IMG/VR virus record: IMGVR_UViG_3300005294_000050
Span: 1 to 45,671 of that record
Length of the DNA stretch: 45,671 nt
Strand: one strand, 5' to 3'
Origin: a virus
The notes below the pieces were generated by a model. The model worked only from the letters and a program-made list of their open reading frames with translations. It had not been told where the DNA came from and did no database searches. This document shows positions 1 to 7,239 of this stretch, one piece after another (within the stretch, counting starts at the first letter, position 1; the number at the start of each line of letters is the position of its first letter). The position numbers and the translations under genes were made by a program.

Positions 1-466
1 AGCCCCGCCCCTTACGAGAGCACAAGTGGTCAAGCTCGTGGCGGGGCTTGTGTCCTCCGATGAGGATGTCCCAGACCACACGATGAAAAAGCCACGCCAC
101 CTTGTTGGCGCCCTCGGGCGTGAACCCAACGTGTCCGCCGCCGGTCGTCGGCCCTGAGGCTACCCAGCATTCTCCTTCGACGGTGATGAGCGATGCCAGC
201 CGCTCAAGGTTGATCGCTTCCACTTCGGGGCTCACGGTCAGGTGGTGGCCTTCGTGTTCGCGGCAGTAGAACTTCTTGTCACGCCCGGACCCCATGCGAC
301 GGCCTCCGTCGTCCTGGTGGTTGCGGCAGTCCTCCCACTGACAGCGAAGATGATTGCGTTGGCGAGCCCATGCCCGGGCGTGCGTTCCGCACAGATGCCG
401 GTACGCTGCGGGCCGCTTGCAATCGGCCTTGATACAAGGGTGATCCTGCGTCCGTCCACGCCCCAT
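1..466 (-). CDS. HNH endonuclease, partial (C-terminus outside window)
   Basis: The minus strand reads open from an ATG at 466 to the window edge (155 complete codons). A GGAG eight bases upstream of the ATG supports this start. The N-terminus has a small zinc-finger-like motif (CIKADC followed by LCGTH), as in the neighbouring gene at 662-1381. After a second Cys/His-containing stretch comes a region ending in HELDHLC, which matches the HNH_3-type core (E-L-D-H-x-C) of homing-like phage endonucleases. The distal Asn/His half of the core is cut off. Function is inferred as a site-specific DNA endonuclease, either free-standing or packaging-associated. Family assignment is fairly firm; the role in the element is unknown. 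Confidence 0.7.
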   Translation of the reverse strand, partial: MGRGRTQDHPCIKADCKRPAAYRHLCGTHARAWARQRNHLRCQWEDCRNHQDDGGRRMGSGRDKKFYCREHEGHHLTVSPEVEAINLERLASLITVEGECWVASGPTTGGGHVGFTPEGANKVAWLFHRVVWDILIGGHKPRHELDHLCSRKGRG

Positions 467-661
467 CGGGGGTACTCCATTCAGTAGATTTGTAATGTCA
501 GTAATTAATGGTATACGTCAGGAGGCCGAGGGGACCCGACGCCTTGCTTCCCCCGGGATTCCGTATGGAGATACCCGCCATCCGACGCCGAGGACCATCC
601 TCTTTGCTATTAGGTAGAGGCGTCCTTCGTGGCTCCTTGAAAGTCCTTTGATGGACCGTTT

Positions 662-1381
662 TCAGCCCAGCCTGTAAGGGCCTTCATGTTCTGCTCCGAG
701 GATGTTGACGGGTAGGCCATGTGCGAGAGCAAACGAGAGTTCGTCAATGCTCCGGGGCTTCCGTTTTCCGGGTGTCCATTCGTATTCGTCTCCGGCCTTA
801 GCCAACGCTTGTGAGCGCTGCGTAGAGACGTCGGCGTGCTTCGCGTGAAGAAGCGGCTGTAGGTGGGAGGGGCGAACGCAACAGGTCCTGCCGCACACGT
901 GGTCTAGCTCGACGAGTCGGGGAAGGTCGGGGTCGATGAGCAATTGCCAGAGCCACCGATGTGCGCGTTGCACTCCGCCGTGGTGGTACTTGCCGTAGCC
1001 GTCTTTGTCGGTCCTGCCTGCCCAGTCCCAGCATGACCCGTTAGGGATGATGAAGCGGGCGAACCAGTCCAGGGGGTCGATGTCTTGGGGCCGAACCCAT
1101 TTCGCGGGGCTGATGGTGACGATCGCCCCGTGGGTTTTCCATTGTTGGAAGTGCATTCCGCAGTAGCTCCGGGTCGCGTGCGCCCTCTGGCATTTCACGC
1201 CGTCAATCTCAGCGGTACATGTCTTCGGGTAGACGGGGCGGGGAGCACGCTTGACGACGGCTTTTCGCCTTCGTGGTTCGGTGGTCCCGGTCCTGCGTAG
1301 GCGTGCCCGATGGGTGCCACAAAGACCCTTCGCCATGTGGGGGCGTTGGCAGCCCTTTATCGTGCATTCTCTTTTTGCCAT
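662..1381 (-). CDS. HNH endonuclease with two N-terminal zinc-finger-like motifs
   Basis: The 239-residue protein has two short Cys/His motifs (C6-x4-C11-x9-C21-x2-H24 and C55-x8-C64-x9-C74-x2-H77). A middle segment of the NGSCWDWAG...GYGKY type follows, then an HNH_3 core at about 158-175 (ELDHVC, then CCVRPSHL). This order is typical of free-standing HNH endonucleases in actinobacterial phages, which cut DNA with a metal-bound His. The position expected to be Asn in the second half (CVNPxHL) reads Arg here (CVRPSHL), so activity may be altered. It is transcribed leftward with the partial HNH gene downstream. The 195-base gap between the two shows no other gene. Confidence 0.8.
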   Translation of the reverse strand: MAKRECTIKGCQRPHMAKGLCGTHRARLRRTGTTEPRRRKAVVKRAPRPVYPKTCTAEIDGVKCQRAHATRSYCGMHFQQWKTHGAIVTISPAKWVRPQDIDPLDWFARFIIPNGSCWDWAGRTDKDGYGKYHHGGVQRAHRWLWQLLIDPDLPRLVELDHVCGRTCCVRPSHLQPLLHAKHADVSTQRSQALAKAGDEYEWTPGKRKPRSIDELSFALAHGLPVNILGAEHEGPYRLG

Positions 1382-1449
1382 GGTGTCCGATCTGTTGGAA
1401 TGAGAATGGGAGAGCCGACCGGGTGGCCGACCCTCCCTCTCGTGGATTG

Positions 1450-2178
1450 CTAGCGCTTGTGGTTGGTCTTCTCGGGAAGGGTCGCCGCGTACTGGTCGTA
1501 CTCGTTGCGTGCTGCCACGGCTTCGGCGGCGCGTGCTGCCTTCAGGGCCTCAACCTTGGATGCCTCATACCGGTCGTAGGACAGGCCGACGCTCTTGTGT
1601 GAGTCCTGGCTGGGGTAGGACACGTGGTGGGTTACGCCGTCGATGGTCACTGACATGGCCTTGGATGTTGCGCTGCGCAGGGCACCGTCCCATGAAACGC
1701 GCTGTGTGGTGCTCGGACCCAGTACCTTGTCAGCGGTTTCGACACGTGAGGCCATGCCCTGAATGGCGTTTTTGTGTGCGTCGAGTTTCGCCAGGATCGC
1801 GTGGTGCTGGCGGTCTACGTCGCGGGCGAGCTTGGACCACATGCCGTCGATTTCGTCCTGTGTTAGCAGCCCGTCGACGGCACCGGATGAAACTTCTTCG
1901 CGCAGAGCCAACGCCCGGGTGGTGTTCTCCCGCTCGATTGCTTGGCGTACGTCGTGCTCGAATGCTTTGACGGCTGATTCGTGGCCGGCAAGGGCGCCCA
2001 TGACCTCAGCGATCTTGCTCATGGCTTTCTGGTCGCCGGTCGCCGCAAGGCTTTTGATACGCACGACTTCGGCACTGGCGTTGGCCTGTTGTTCCTTCGC
2101 CCCAGCCAATACTGTGCGGGCCTGCTCAAGTGCTGCTGCTGCGTCGGTGTGGGTCTGGGTGGAGGTCTTGATAGTCAA
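1450..2178 (-). CDS. Helix-rich hypothetical protein (TTG start)
   Basis: The start is set at a TTG at 2178 (MTIKTSTQTH) because AGGAG lies five bases upstream. The open frame continues upstream to 2313, but that part is Arg/Pro-rich and lacks a ribosome site. The 242-residue product is mostly predicted helix: a long Ala/Glu/Gln-rich stretch (residues about 8-150) of coiled-coil character, then a compact segment with WDGALRSATS and IDGVTHHVSYPS. That compact part recalls KTSC-like short domains, but I cannot assign a family with confidence. It lies between the HTH genes upstream and the HNH genes downstream in one leftward run. Confidence 0.6.
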   Translation of the reverse strand: MTIKTSTQTHTDAAAALEQARTVLAGAKEQQANASAEVVRIKSLAATGDQKAMSKIAEVMGALAGHESAVKAFEHDVRQAIERENTTRALALREEVSSGAVDGLLTQDEIDGMWSKLARDVDRQHHAILAKLDAHKNAIQGMASRVETADKVLGPSTTQRVSWDGALRSATSKAMSVTIDGVTHHVSYPSQDSHKSVGLSYDRYEASKVEALKAARAAEAVAARNEYDQYAATLPEKTNHKR

Positions 2179-2198
2179 TGTGTCTCCTAGAGAATGGG

Positions 2199-2215
2199 TG
2201 CCGGGAAGCCCGGCA
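2199..2215 (-). other. Perfect 7-bp hairpin ahead of the TTG-start gene
   Basis: TGCCGGG, AAG, CCCGGCA forms a perfect stem of 7 bp with a 3-base loop. It lies about 20 bases upstream of the TTG start of the leftward gene 1450-2178. There is no T tract, so it may be an mRNA leader structure or a weak terminator for the upstream HTH genes. A second small stem (CGGCG-TTTA-CGCCG) is at 2231-2244. Confidence 0.4.
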
Positions 2216-2343
2216 GGGGATCGAAAATGTCGGCGTTTACGCCGCCTTGGGGGTAGACAAGGGGAGGGTGCAGGCCGGAGTCTTAGATGGCGAATTCTGC
2301 CCGTTGAGGGCATGGCTAGCGGTTGCCCCGCCTTGTGGATCGG

Positions 2344-2679
2344 TCAGTTCATGACCGCTTCCGGCGCGTACCCGGTGGCGTTGAGCATTGCAATCTTCCG
2401 GTTCAAATCAAGTTCTTCCTTCATCGGGTTGTTGAGCGCCCATCCACCGTTGGGCGGCGTCGGCCCTAGCAAGTGGTGTGCCCTGAGTTCGGTCGTTGCT
2501 TTGTCGATGACGTCGTGGGTGGTGTCGAGCTGGCGGCAGAGTCGGTTGACGGTGACCTTGGCTGTGCCGCGGTAGCTTAGGTATCCGGCGAGCACGTGCC
2601 CGACTTCCTTGGCTGTTTCGCTGACGTGGGCCCTCTCCATGAGGTCTTCATATTCATCGATGCTGGTGACTGCTGCCAT
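2344..2679 (-). CDS. Small winged-helix-like DNA-binding protein (inferred)
   Basis: The start at ATG 2679 (MAAVTSIDEYE) has GAAGGGA eight bases upstream; an upstream in-frame ATG at 2709 lacks a good site. The 111-residue product has a central segment (TVNRLCRQLDTTHDVIDKA, then TTELRAHHLL) with the spacing of a helix-turn-helix followed by a wing. This arrangement is seen in GntR-like or replication-initiator-like winged helices. No enzymatic motif is visible. It starts two bases beyond the stop of the upstream gene 2682-2873, so the two are probably co-translated. Assignment is by secondary-structure pattern only. Confidence 0.5.
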   Translation of the reverse strand: MAAVTSIDEYEDLMERAHVSETAKEVGHVLAGYLSYRGTAKVTVNRLCRQLDTTHDVIDKATTELRAHHLLGPTPPNGGWALNNPMKEELDLNRKIAMLNATGYAPEAVMN

Positions 2680-2681
2680 TG

Positions 2682-2873
2682 CTACTTCCCTTCTGCGACG
2701 TGAGTCCACGTCTTGCGGTTGATGATTGAAGCGGTCGCGCTTCGGCCAAGCCCGTACTTGCGGCCGAGGGCTTCTAGGCTGATCCGCCCCGGGACGTATT
2801 CAGCGCGGATGCGGAGCACGTCGGCGTCTGTCAGTTTCGAGCGGTGGTTCTGTGTGCCAATGAGTCGTGGCAT
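2682..2873 (-). CDS. Small helix-turn-helix protein
   Basis: The start at ATG 2873 (MPRLIGTQNHRS) follows AAGGAAG at good distance; upstream codons to 2987 are an open but unsupported extension. The 63-residue product contains a resolvase/Hin-like helix-turn-helix: LTDADVLRIRAEYVPG, then LEALGRKYGLGRSATASII. The same small fold occurs in many actinophage proteins and at the ends of HNH endonucleases. It is the first gene of the leftward run and directly follows the repeat-rich leader, so it is a candidate regulator acting on those repeats; this is inference. Confidence 0.65.
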   Translation of the reverse strand: MPRLIGTQNHRSKLTDADVLRIRAEYVPGRISLEALGRKYGLGRSATASIINRKTWTHVAEGK

Positions 2874-3339
2874 ATGCTCTTCCTTTCTGTGTGTCCTCGG
2901 TAGGACTGGATCGGATGATCGAGGCAAAAAAAATGCCAGAGCCACGACACGATGAACGTGTGGTGCTCTGGCGTGACGCGGCCTCATGGCCGCAACTGTC
3001 GGATTGCCCGTGGAGATTCAGTTATCAAATATCGGTCCCCTCAACTAGCCCACCTTCGTGTGCCCCATCGGGGGAGACCTTCACTTATATATAGATGTCC
3101 GCTGGTAGAGATTCGTTCGGAACCTCTCACTTATATATAGCGTTCACTCGTTAGTGCTTGGTGTGACGCCTTCACTTAGTAAATACAGTTCACTCGTTGA
3201 GAGTCGTTCGGAAACCTCTCACTAGTAGATAGGTGTCGCACGCTTTCTGCGGCGTCATTTACCTACTCGTCAAGTCGATGGGTTGTGCCCTTTCCCTGGC
3301 TGAATCCCTTGTGATCGCTGGGATGTATCTTATGCGCCT
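2874..3339. promoter_or_regulatory. Long leader of the left element, no gene seen
   Basis: This 466-base stretch contains no convincing coding region; short frames here lack ribosome sites and family signals. It is more AT-rich than its surroundings and contains the four-copy repeat array at 3077-3232. It lies upstream of the leftward HTH genes and next to the element boundary, so it probably holds their promoter and possibly a replication or partition site. Confidence 0.4.
3077..3232. repeat. Four similar repeats spaced 45-47 bases
   Basis: The motif CCT(C)TCACT followed by an AT-rich TATATATAG-like tail occurs four times, with TCACT at 3081, 3127, 3172 and 3219. The first two copies share TCACTTATATATAG exactly; the third reads TCACTTAGTAAATACAG and the fourth TCACTAGTAGATAG. 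TCGTTCGGAAxCCTCTCACT recurs around copies 2 and 4, and GTTCACTCGTT follows copies 2 and 3, so the array looks like an old duplication of a roughly 91-base block. The regular spacing is typical of iterons or of an operator array. Confidence 0.65.
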
Positions 3340-3702
3340 AACAGTTATCCGGGCTTACCTGGGATGGCGAGCGTGCACGCGAATTCCGCCCGGGACGCTG
3401 TTACGAAAATATGTACCTTGCCCTTGCTAGCCGGCGAGAATATCAATTCGAACTTCGTGCTGCCCACGGTCGCTTCGTGCATCGATCTTGTAGTGCACTG
3501 CCAACGAGATTCTTCGGGGCACCGCGGGGTATCTGAAATCATCAAGCTCGGGCGTCGCGTGGAGAACGGACTTATTGAGTCATCGACGATTTTCCATCGT
3601 GTTGATGGCGAACTCCACATGACCCAATCAGCCGACCTGACACACGAAAAATTTGATCATGCCGGAGTTGACACGTCAACGCTTCTGGGGGCCGGACGAT
3701 GA
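3340..3702 (+). pseudogene. tadA: tadA (cpaF) 3' fragment: Tad pilus secretion ATPase C-terminus
   Basis: The frame encodes the last roughly 120 residues of a TadA/CpaF-type ATPase. It contains GLPGM-x-S-x-HANSARDA, the signature around the conserved His/Asn box, then CTLPLLAGENI and VPTVASCIDLVVH, as in actinobacterial TadA proteins. The Walker A and B motifs and the whole N-terminal half are missing. Recognisable sequence starts at about NSYPGLPGM (3340) and the frame is closed by TGA at 3301. The stop at 3700-3702 overlaps the tadB start (ATGA), so the operon end is intact. This is a tadA gene separated from its 5' part by the left element and inactive in this state. Confidence 0.85.
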
Positions 3703-4550
3703 GCCTGGTACTCGGGTTGCTTCTAGGATTGGGCAGTCTTCTGATCTGGCAGTCCTGTTGGACCGAACCGGCGAAACCGACGAAGGCCCGGAAACGACGA
3801 ATCGAGACCCTGCTGCTCCATGCAGGATTGGACAAGGTCAGTGTCGGTGGTTTCTTTTCGGCCATGGCTATTTGCTTCTTGATATTCGCCGTCATCGTCT
3901 TTGTCGTGACCCTGTCGCCACTCATCGCCATGATTTTCGGAATATTTGGAGCGATCCTTCCGGTCCTTGTGCTCCGTTGGCGCGCGGCCAAGCGCGCAGC
4001 CGCGCTTCGCGAACAGTGGCCCGACGTTGTGGATCACCTCCGTTCCGCGATACGGGCCGGACTTTCGCTTCCCGAGGCTCTGATCCAGCTGGGAACCCAG
4101 GGGCCCGAACCACTGCGGCAGGCTTTCACGGACTTCGGACTGGATTACCGCGCAACGTCGCGTTTTGATGAGGCCATAGAACGGCTGCGATATCGGTTGG
4201 CAGATCCCGTAGCCGACAAGATTATTGCGGCGCTGACGATCACCCGGGACGTGGGGGGATCCGACCTCGGAGAAATGCTCGGAACATTGGGCGGATTCTT
4301 GCGTGACAGCGCGAGGACACGTGGAGAACTCGAAGCCAGACAATCGTGGACCGTTAACGCCGCACGACTGGCCGTTGCAGCCCCATGGGTGATCCTGCTT
4401 CTGATGTCTACCCAGCCGCAAGCGGTCGCAGCCTATTCGACATTCAACGGGGCAATCGTGCTTTTGGCGGGGCTCCTCATCTCCTTCGTGTGCTATCGAA
4501 TCATGCTCGGTATTGGATCGCTGCCCAGCGAAGAACGGATCCTCAAATGA
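3699..4550 (+). CDS. tadB: TadB: Tad/Flp pilus inner-membrane assembly protein
   Basis: The 283-residue protein has a T2SSF (GspF-like) domain at about 104-230, including WPDVVDHLRSAIRAGLSLPEA and the typical ARTRGELEARQSW stretch. It is flanked by hydrophobic segments at about 3-18, 52-94, 222-240 and 250-270. TadB and TadC form the membrane platform that TadA drives to assemble Flp pili. The start overlaps the stop of the tadA fragment and its stop overlaps the tadC start. With tadA broken and an element upstream, expression from the native promoter is doubtful. Confidence 0.9.
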   Translation: MSLVLGLLLGLGSLLIWQSCWTEPAKPTKARKRRIETLLLHAGLDKVSVGGFFSAMAICFLIFAVIVFVVTLSPLIAMIFGIFGAILPVLVLRWRAAKRAAALREQWPDVVDHLRSAIRAGLSLPEALIQLGTQGPEPLRQAFTDFGLDYRATSRFDEAIERLRYRLADPVADKIIAALTITRDVGGSDLGEMLGTLGGFLRDSARTRGELEARQSWTVNAARLAVAAPWVILLLMSTQPQAVAAYSTFNGAIVLLAGLLISFVCYRIMLGIGSLPSEERILK

Positions 4551-5488
4551 GTCCCGGGCTCGCGTGGGGGTTGGCTTTGGGGCTGCTGTTGGGGGCCGGA
4601 CTCTGGTTGAGTTTCGTCAGGCTGCCTGCCCTGCGCCGGGTAGCCTTCGCAGACCGCATTGCCGGACAACTCCGTTCGGGGAGGGACCCCTCACGGGCTA
4701 GGCCCGGACAGGTTGGAGCCGAATCGCCGTTGGGTCCGCTGGTCAAGATCATGTGGCCTGTCCTCAAGGACCTCGTGTCCATACTGAACCGGTTCAACCC
4801 GGCCAGCGTCGGTTTACAGCAGCGATTGCAGCGGGCTGGACTCGACATCAGCATTACTGAATTCCGCATTTCGCAATTGACCTACGCGGGGGCTGGACTG
4901 TTGCTTGGAAGTCTTCTCGTTGCCGCATCCGTGGCTGGAGGAACCTTCAATGGATTTCTGTCGATTCCAATCCTTCTTGTTTCGACATTGGCGGGGTACA
5001 TCTTCCGAGAGTGGCACCTTACTGAACAAGGCACGAAGCGTAGCCGCCGCATCTTGGGACAGTTTCCTAGCATCGCTGAACTCATAGCCTTGGCGGTCGC
5101 AGCGGGGGAGAGCACCATTGGCGCCATTGAACGGGTGTGCAACAGCTCCCAGGGGGACTTACCAGATGAATTCAATGCCCTATTGGCTGACATCAGATCC
5201 GGAACGCCGATGGCCGCGGCTTTCCAGCACATGGCGAAAAGGCTCGATTTGAATGCCATGACCCGATTTGTCGATGCAATGACGGTCGCCGCGGAGCGGG
5301 GGACGCCGCTGGCGGAGGTCATGAAAGCGCAAGCCCAAGACGTGCGGGACGCCGCAAAGCGTGAACTCATGGAAAGTGCCGGACGCAAGGAAATCAGCAT
5401 GATGATTCCCGTGGTCTTTGGGATCCTTCCGCTGACGATCATCTTCGCGGTCTACCCGGGTCTTTCTCTCATTGACATGAACCTGTAG
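4547..5488 (+). CDS. tadC: TadC: Tad/Flp pilus inner-membrane assembly protein
   Basis: The start at ATG 4547 overlaps the tadB stop (ATGA). The 313-residue protein has an N-terminal membrane segment (residues 5-22), a pair of segments at about 115-160, a T2SSF domain at about 165-300 (FPSIAELIALAVAAGES, ERGTPLAEVMKAQAQDVR) and a final membrane segment (MMIPVVFGILPLTIIFAVYP). This is the expected TadC layout. It is full length and shows no frameshift. Downstream genes for pilin and pseudopilins are replaced by the prophage after one short fragment. Confidence 0.9.
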   Translation: MSPGLAWGLALGLLLGAGLWLSFVRLPALRRVAFADRIAGQLRSGRDPSRARPGQVGAESPLGPLVKIMWPVLKDLVSILNRFNPASVGLQQRLQRAGLDISITEFRISQLTYAGAGLLLGSLLVAASVAGGTFNGFLSIPILLVSTLAGYIFREWHLTEQGTKRSRRILGQFPSIAELIALAVAAGESTIGAIERVCNSSQGDLPDEFNALLADIRSGTPMAAAFQHMAKRLDLNAMTRFVDAMTVAAERGTPLAEVMKAQAQDVRDAAKRELMESAGRKEISMMIPVVFGILPLTIIFAVYPGLSLIDMNL

Positions 5489-5543
5489 CGAACGGAATCG
5501 ACGCGGTGCGAGAAAACAAAACCATCCAGGAAAGAAGGACACA

Positions 5544-5696
5544 ATGAAGGACGCATGGACTGCGGTAACCACCGCCGGGATGACGGCAACCTTGATCTGC
5601 TTGTCGCACGTGAATGGGCTAGGGCGGCGCATCCGCGAGGACGAACGTGGGGATGTCCCCGGATGGGTCATGATCACATTCATGAATAGGACCTGA
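5544..5696 (+). pseudogene. Pilin-like tad gene 5' fragment, cut by the prophage
   Basis: The ATG at 5544 follows AAGGA by a few bases. The 50-residue frame ends in EDERGDVPGWVMITFM followed by four codons and TGA. In actinobacterial tad loci the gene after tadC encodes a small Flp/TadE-like protein with a (D/E)RGDVPGWV motif at the start of its membrane helix, which continues for another 20-40 residues. Here the helix stops after about ten residues, exactly where phage-type sequence begins. The gene is therefore read as truncated by prophage insertion. A naturally short protein is less likely. Confidence 0.7.
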
Positions 5697-5700
5697 TCTC
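5675..5700. other. Probable attL junction
   Basis: Coding similarity to the host pilin-like gene ends at about 5681-5684 and the next gene rightwards is a prophage accessory gene. The sequence GAATAGGACCT at 5684-5694 recurs at 45631-45641. Large serine integrases usually leave only a very short identical core, so the exact crossover cannot be fixed from one junction. Confidence 0.5.
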
Positions 5701-5721
5701 ACTAGACTAATTGCGCTCGGC

Positions 5722-5751
5722 TTGCATTTCTGTGGCACTATGTGCTGTAAG
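5722..5751 (+). promoter_or_regulatory. Possible promoter of the TAC-like module
   Basis: TTGCAT at 5722-5727 and TGTAAG at 5746-5751 are 18 bases apart, upstream of the GTG start at 5779. Each matches its consensus at four or more of six positions. This is weak evidence, but the position inside the prophage just right of the junction fits an independently expressed module. Confidence 0.3.
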
Positions 5752-5778
5752 AGTCGCATTACTTTGGGGGGGTGAGCA

Positions 5779-6327
5779 GTGGGGACTCCGGATTACGCAG
5801 TGCCCGTTGGGAAGCGATCATGTTGTGCTGGACATCCAGGCACACCGCAGGGTTATAGGAACGATTGGGCCTACCACGCGGACTGCGATCGAGAGCTTGA
5901 TCTACTATCGAATGGAAAGTTCGACGATAAGATGACTCGTGCGGAGCAGTTGGACGCACAGCAGTTGCTTGAGGACCTGATGGAATGGGGTGCTCAAGCG
6001 GATCTCAGATTCCCTAGTAATTGGACGCGTCGGGTGAATGCCGAAGCAGCTGAAATTACGGCGCACGGTGGTTACCTGCTTGAGTTGAGGCATGTTCCTA
6101 AGGGGCAACCCAACAAGGTCTTCGGTCGGGAATTGAGGGCTTTGCGGCTTTACTACTACGAACCGCTGCGGCCGGAACAAACTTTGGCGGCACTTGCGTT
6201 AGGTTCTAAGCCGGCAAATGCTTCGGACTCGGCACTAGAACAAAATGAGGCCATTGACGCCGCTCACGAGCGGGCACAGCATTGGGATATCGCGTTGGAA
6301 CGCATGGAAGGGACGGAAACGCCATGA
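5779..6327 (+). CDS. HigB/RelE-like toxin of a TAC-type module (inferred)
   Basis: The start is the GTG at 5779, preceded by a G-rich ribosome site (GGGGG, then TGAGCA). The 182-residue product has, from about residue 50, the order seen in HigB-type toxins: a helical stretch (TRAEQLDAQQLLEDLMEWG), then a strand with LLELR, then strands RALRLYYYE and TLAALALGS, and a C-terminal helix (AIDAAHERAQHWD). This parallels mycobacterial HigB1 of toxin-antitoxin-chaperone loci, which cleaves mRNA in the ribosome. The N-terminal 45 residues are extra and a later start is possible. Gene order toxin first, XRE antitoxin second and ATGA coupling support the call. Similarity is by pattern, not by search. 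Confidence 0.6.
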   Translation: MGTPDYAVPVGKRSCCAGHPGTPQGYRNDWAYHADCDRELDLLSNGKFDDKMTRAEQLDAQQLLEDLMEWGAQADLRFPSNWTRRVNAEAAEITAHGGYLLELRHVPKGQPNKVFGRELRALRLYYYEPLRPEQTLAALALGSKPANASDSALEQNEAIDAAHERAQHWDIALERMEGTETP

Positions 6328-6800
6328 GCCACAACGAAGTAGCCAAGATGCGTGGCGAAGTTAGTCGTCGCGCGGACCGGCGGAATGTTACAGCTGATCA
6401 GCTCGCCGCGCGGGCCAACCTCTCCAGTCAGCGTGCAATGGTGCGGACCCTGGCTCAGATTCGTGAAGCCTCCCAGATGTCGGAGGCGGCCCTGGCAGAA
6501 GCTATAGGCGCAACTGAAGAGATCGTGGAGCAGATCGAAAACTTTGAATACGACCTCTCCTTGACTGAACTACGACACTTGGCCATCGCGCTCGACGCAA
6601 TTGTTGAGGTGAAGGTCTACGCGCGAAATGCTGCTGAGTATACGAGGTCGGTTCACCGTCAGTTGGAGGACCTGCTTCGCGGTGGCGGTCAAAGGGTATG
6701 GAGAAACATGGAATCCTCGCACCAGCAACGCCGGGCACTGAATGAAATGAATTTTGGCGGCCATGAATTTGCGTCTTGGGCAACAAAGGACCGCGCATGA
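6324..6800 (+). CDS. XRE-family antitoxin (HigA-like)
   Basis: The ATG at 6324 overlaps the preceding stop (ATGA). The 158-residue protein carries an XRE helix-turn-helix at about residues 35-90 (TLAQIREASQMSEAALAEAI, then VEQIENFEYDLSLTELRHLA). A roughly 60-residue C-terminal tail follows with many aromatic and hydrophobic residues (RVWRNMESS, NFGGHEFASW). Antitoxins of TAC systems have such an extension, the chaperone addiction region, which makes them depend on a SecB-like chaperone. It probably binds and neutralises the 5779-6327 product and represses the operon; both are inferred from the family. Confidence 0.65.
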   Translation: MSHNEVAKMRGEVSRRADRRNVTADQLAARANLSSQRAMVRTLAQIREASQMSEAALAEAIGATEEIVEQIENFEYDLSLTELRHLAIALDAIVEVKVYARNAAEYTRSVHRQLEDLLRGGGQRVWRNMESSHQQRRALNEMNFGGHEFASWATKDRA

Positions 6801-7228
6801 TCACTTACGATGTCCGGATACATCGGTTCGAGGTGTCGGCTGGCGGGGTGGAGGATCTGAGCGAAGGGGACGATCGGCTCGATTGGGATGTGGCTGCGCG
6901 CGCGTTGGATGAATCCGTTGCGCTGGTATCTGGCTACTTCCGAAATTCCACGGAGGACTATTTCGTACAGCTGCTCAGCTTCATGGTTATCAGCCATGAT
7001 GGTGAGTTGACGGAATTCGCGGACTTGAAAGAGTGGGCCGTTAAGAACGCAGTCGACAGGTTGTACGATGCAACCGCCCGCCAATTGAAGTCGCAAGCTG
7101 CCCTGATGAGCATTTCACTTCGCGTTCCAGAGGATGCGCCCGAAACCGAAATCGAAGAATTTCCTGATGACGACGGGACAGCCGAAGCTGACGAAAGCGA
7201 GTCGGACCGCGAGCCGGTGTCGGAGTAA
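6797..7228 (+). CDS. SecB-like chaperone of a TAC-type module (inferred)
   Basis: The ATG at 6797 overlaps the antitoxin stop (ATGA). The 143-residue protein is acidic, with alternating strand-like segments (YDVRIHRFEVSA, YFVQLLSFMVIS), then a helix (LKEWAVKNAVDRLYDATARQLK) and a short hydrophobic strand (ALMSISLRV). A very acidic tail closes it. SecB proteins have this order of strands, a long C-terminal helix with TxR and a final strand, and no membrane segment. Third place in a HigB-HigA operon is where TAC chaperones sit. Similarity to classical SecB is weak, so another small fold is possible. Confidence 0.5.
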   Translation: MITYDVRIHRFEVSAGGVEDLSEGDDRLDWDVAARALDESVALVSGYFRNSTEDYFVQLLSFMVISHDGELTEFADLKEWAVKNAVDRLYDATARQLKSQAALMSISLRVPEDAPETEIEEFPDDDGTAEADESESDREPVSE

Positions 7229-7239
7229 GGTTCCTCCGA

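Larger units (their letters stand above)
1..3363. mobile_element. Right end of a second integrated element (left element)
   Basis: The stretch carries five leftward genes of phage or element type (two HNH endonucleases, two small HTH-like proteins and one helical protein) preceded by a repeat-rich leader. It abuts the C-terminal part of a tadA ATPase gene whose 5' part is missing. The simplest reading is that the right boundary of an element integrated inside tadA lies at about 3340-3363. No integrase, structural or conjugation gene of this element is visible, so it may be a prophage, a satellite or an integrative plasmid; its left part is outside the window. Confidence 0.6.

Noticed and set aside
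3233-3430. Open frame of 65 codons across the left element boundary
   Set aside because: No ribosome site or family signal, and it runs out of frame through the clear tadA coding sequence.
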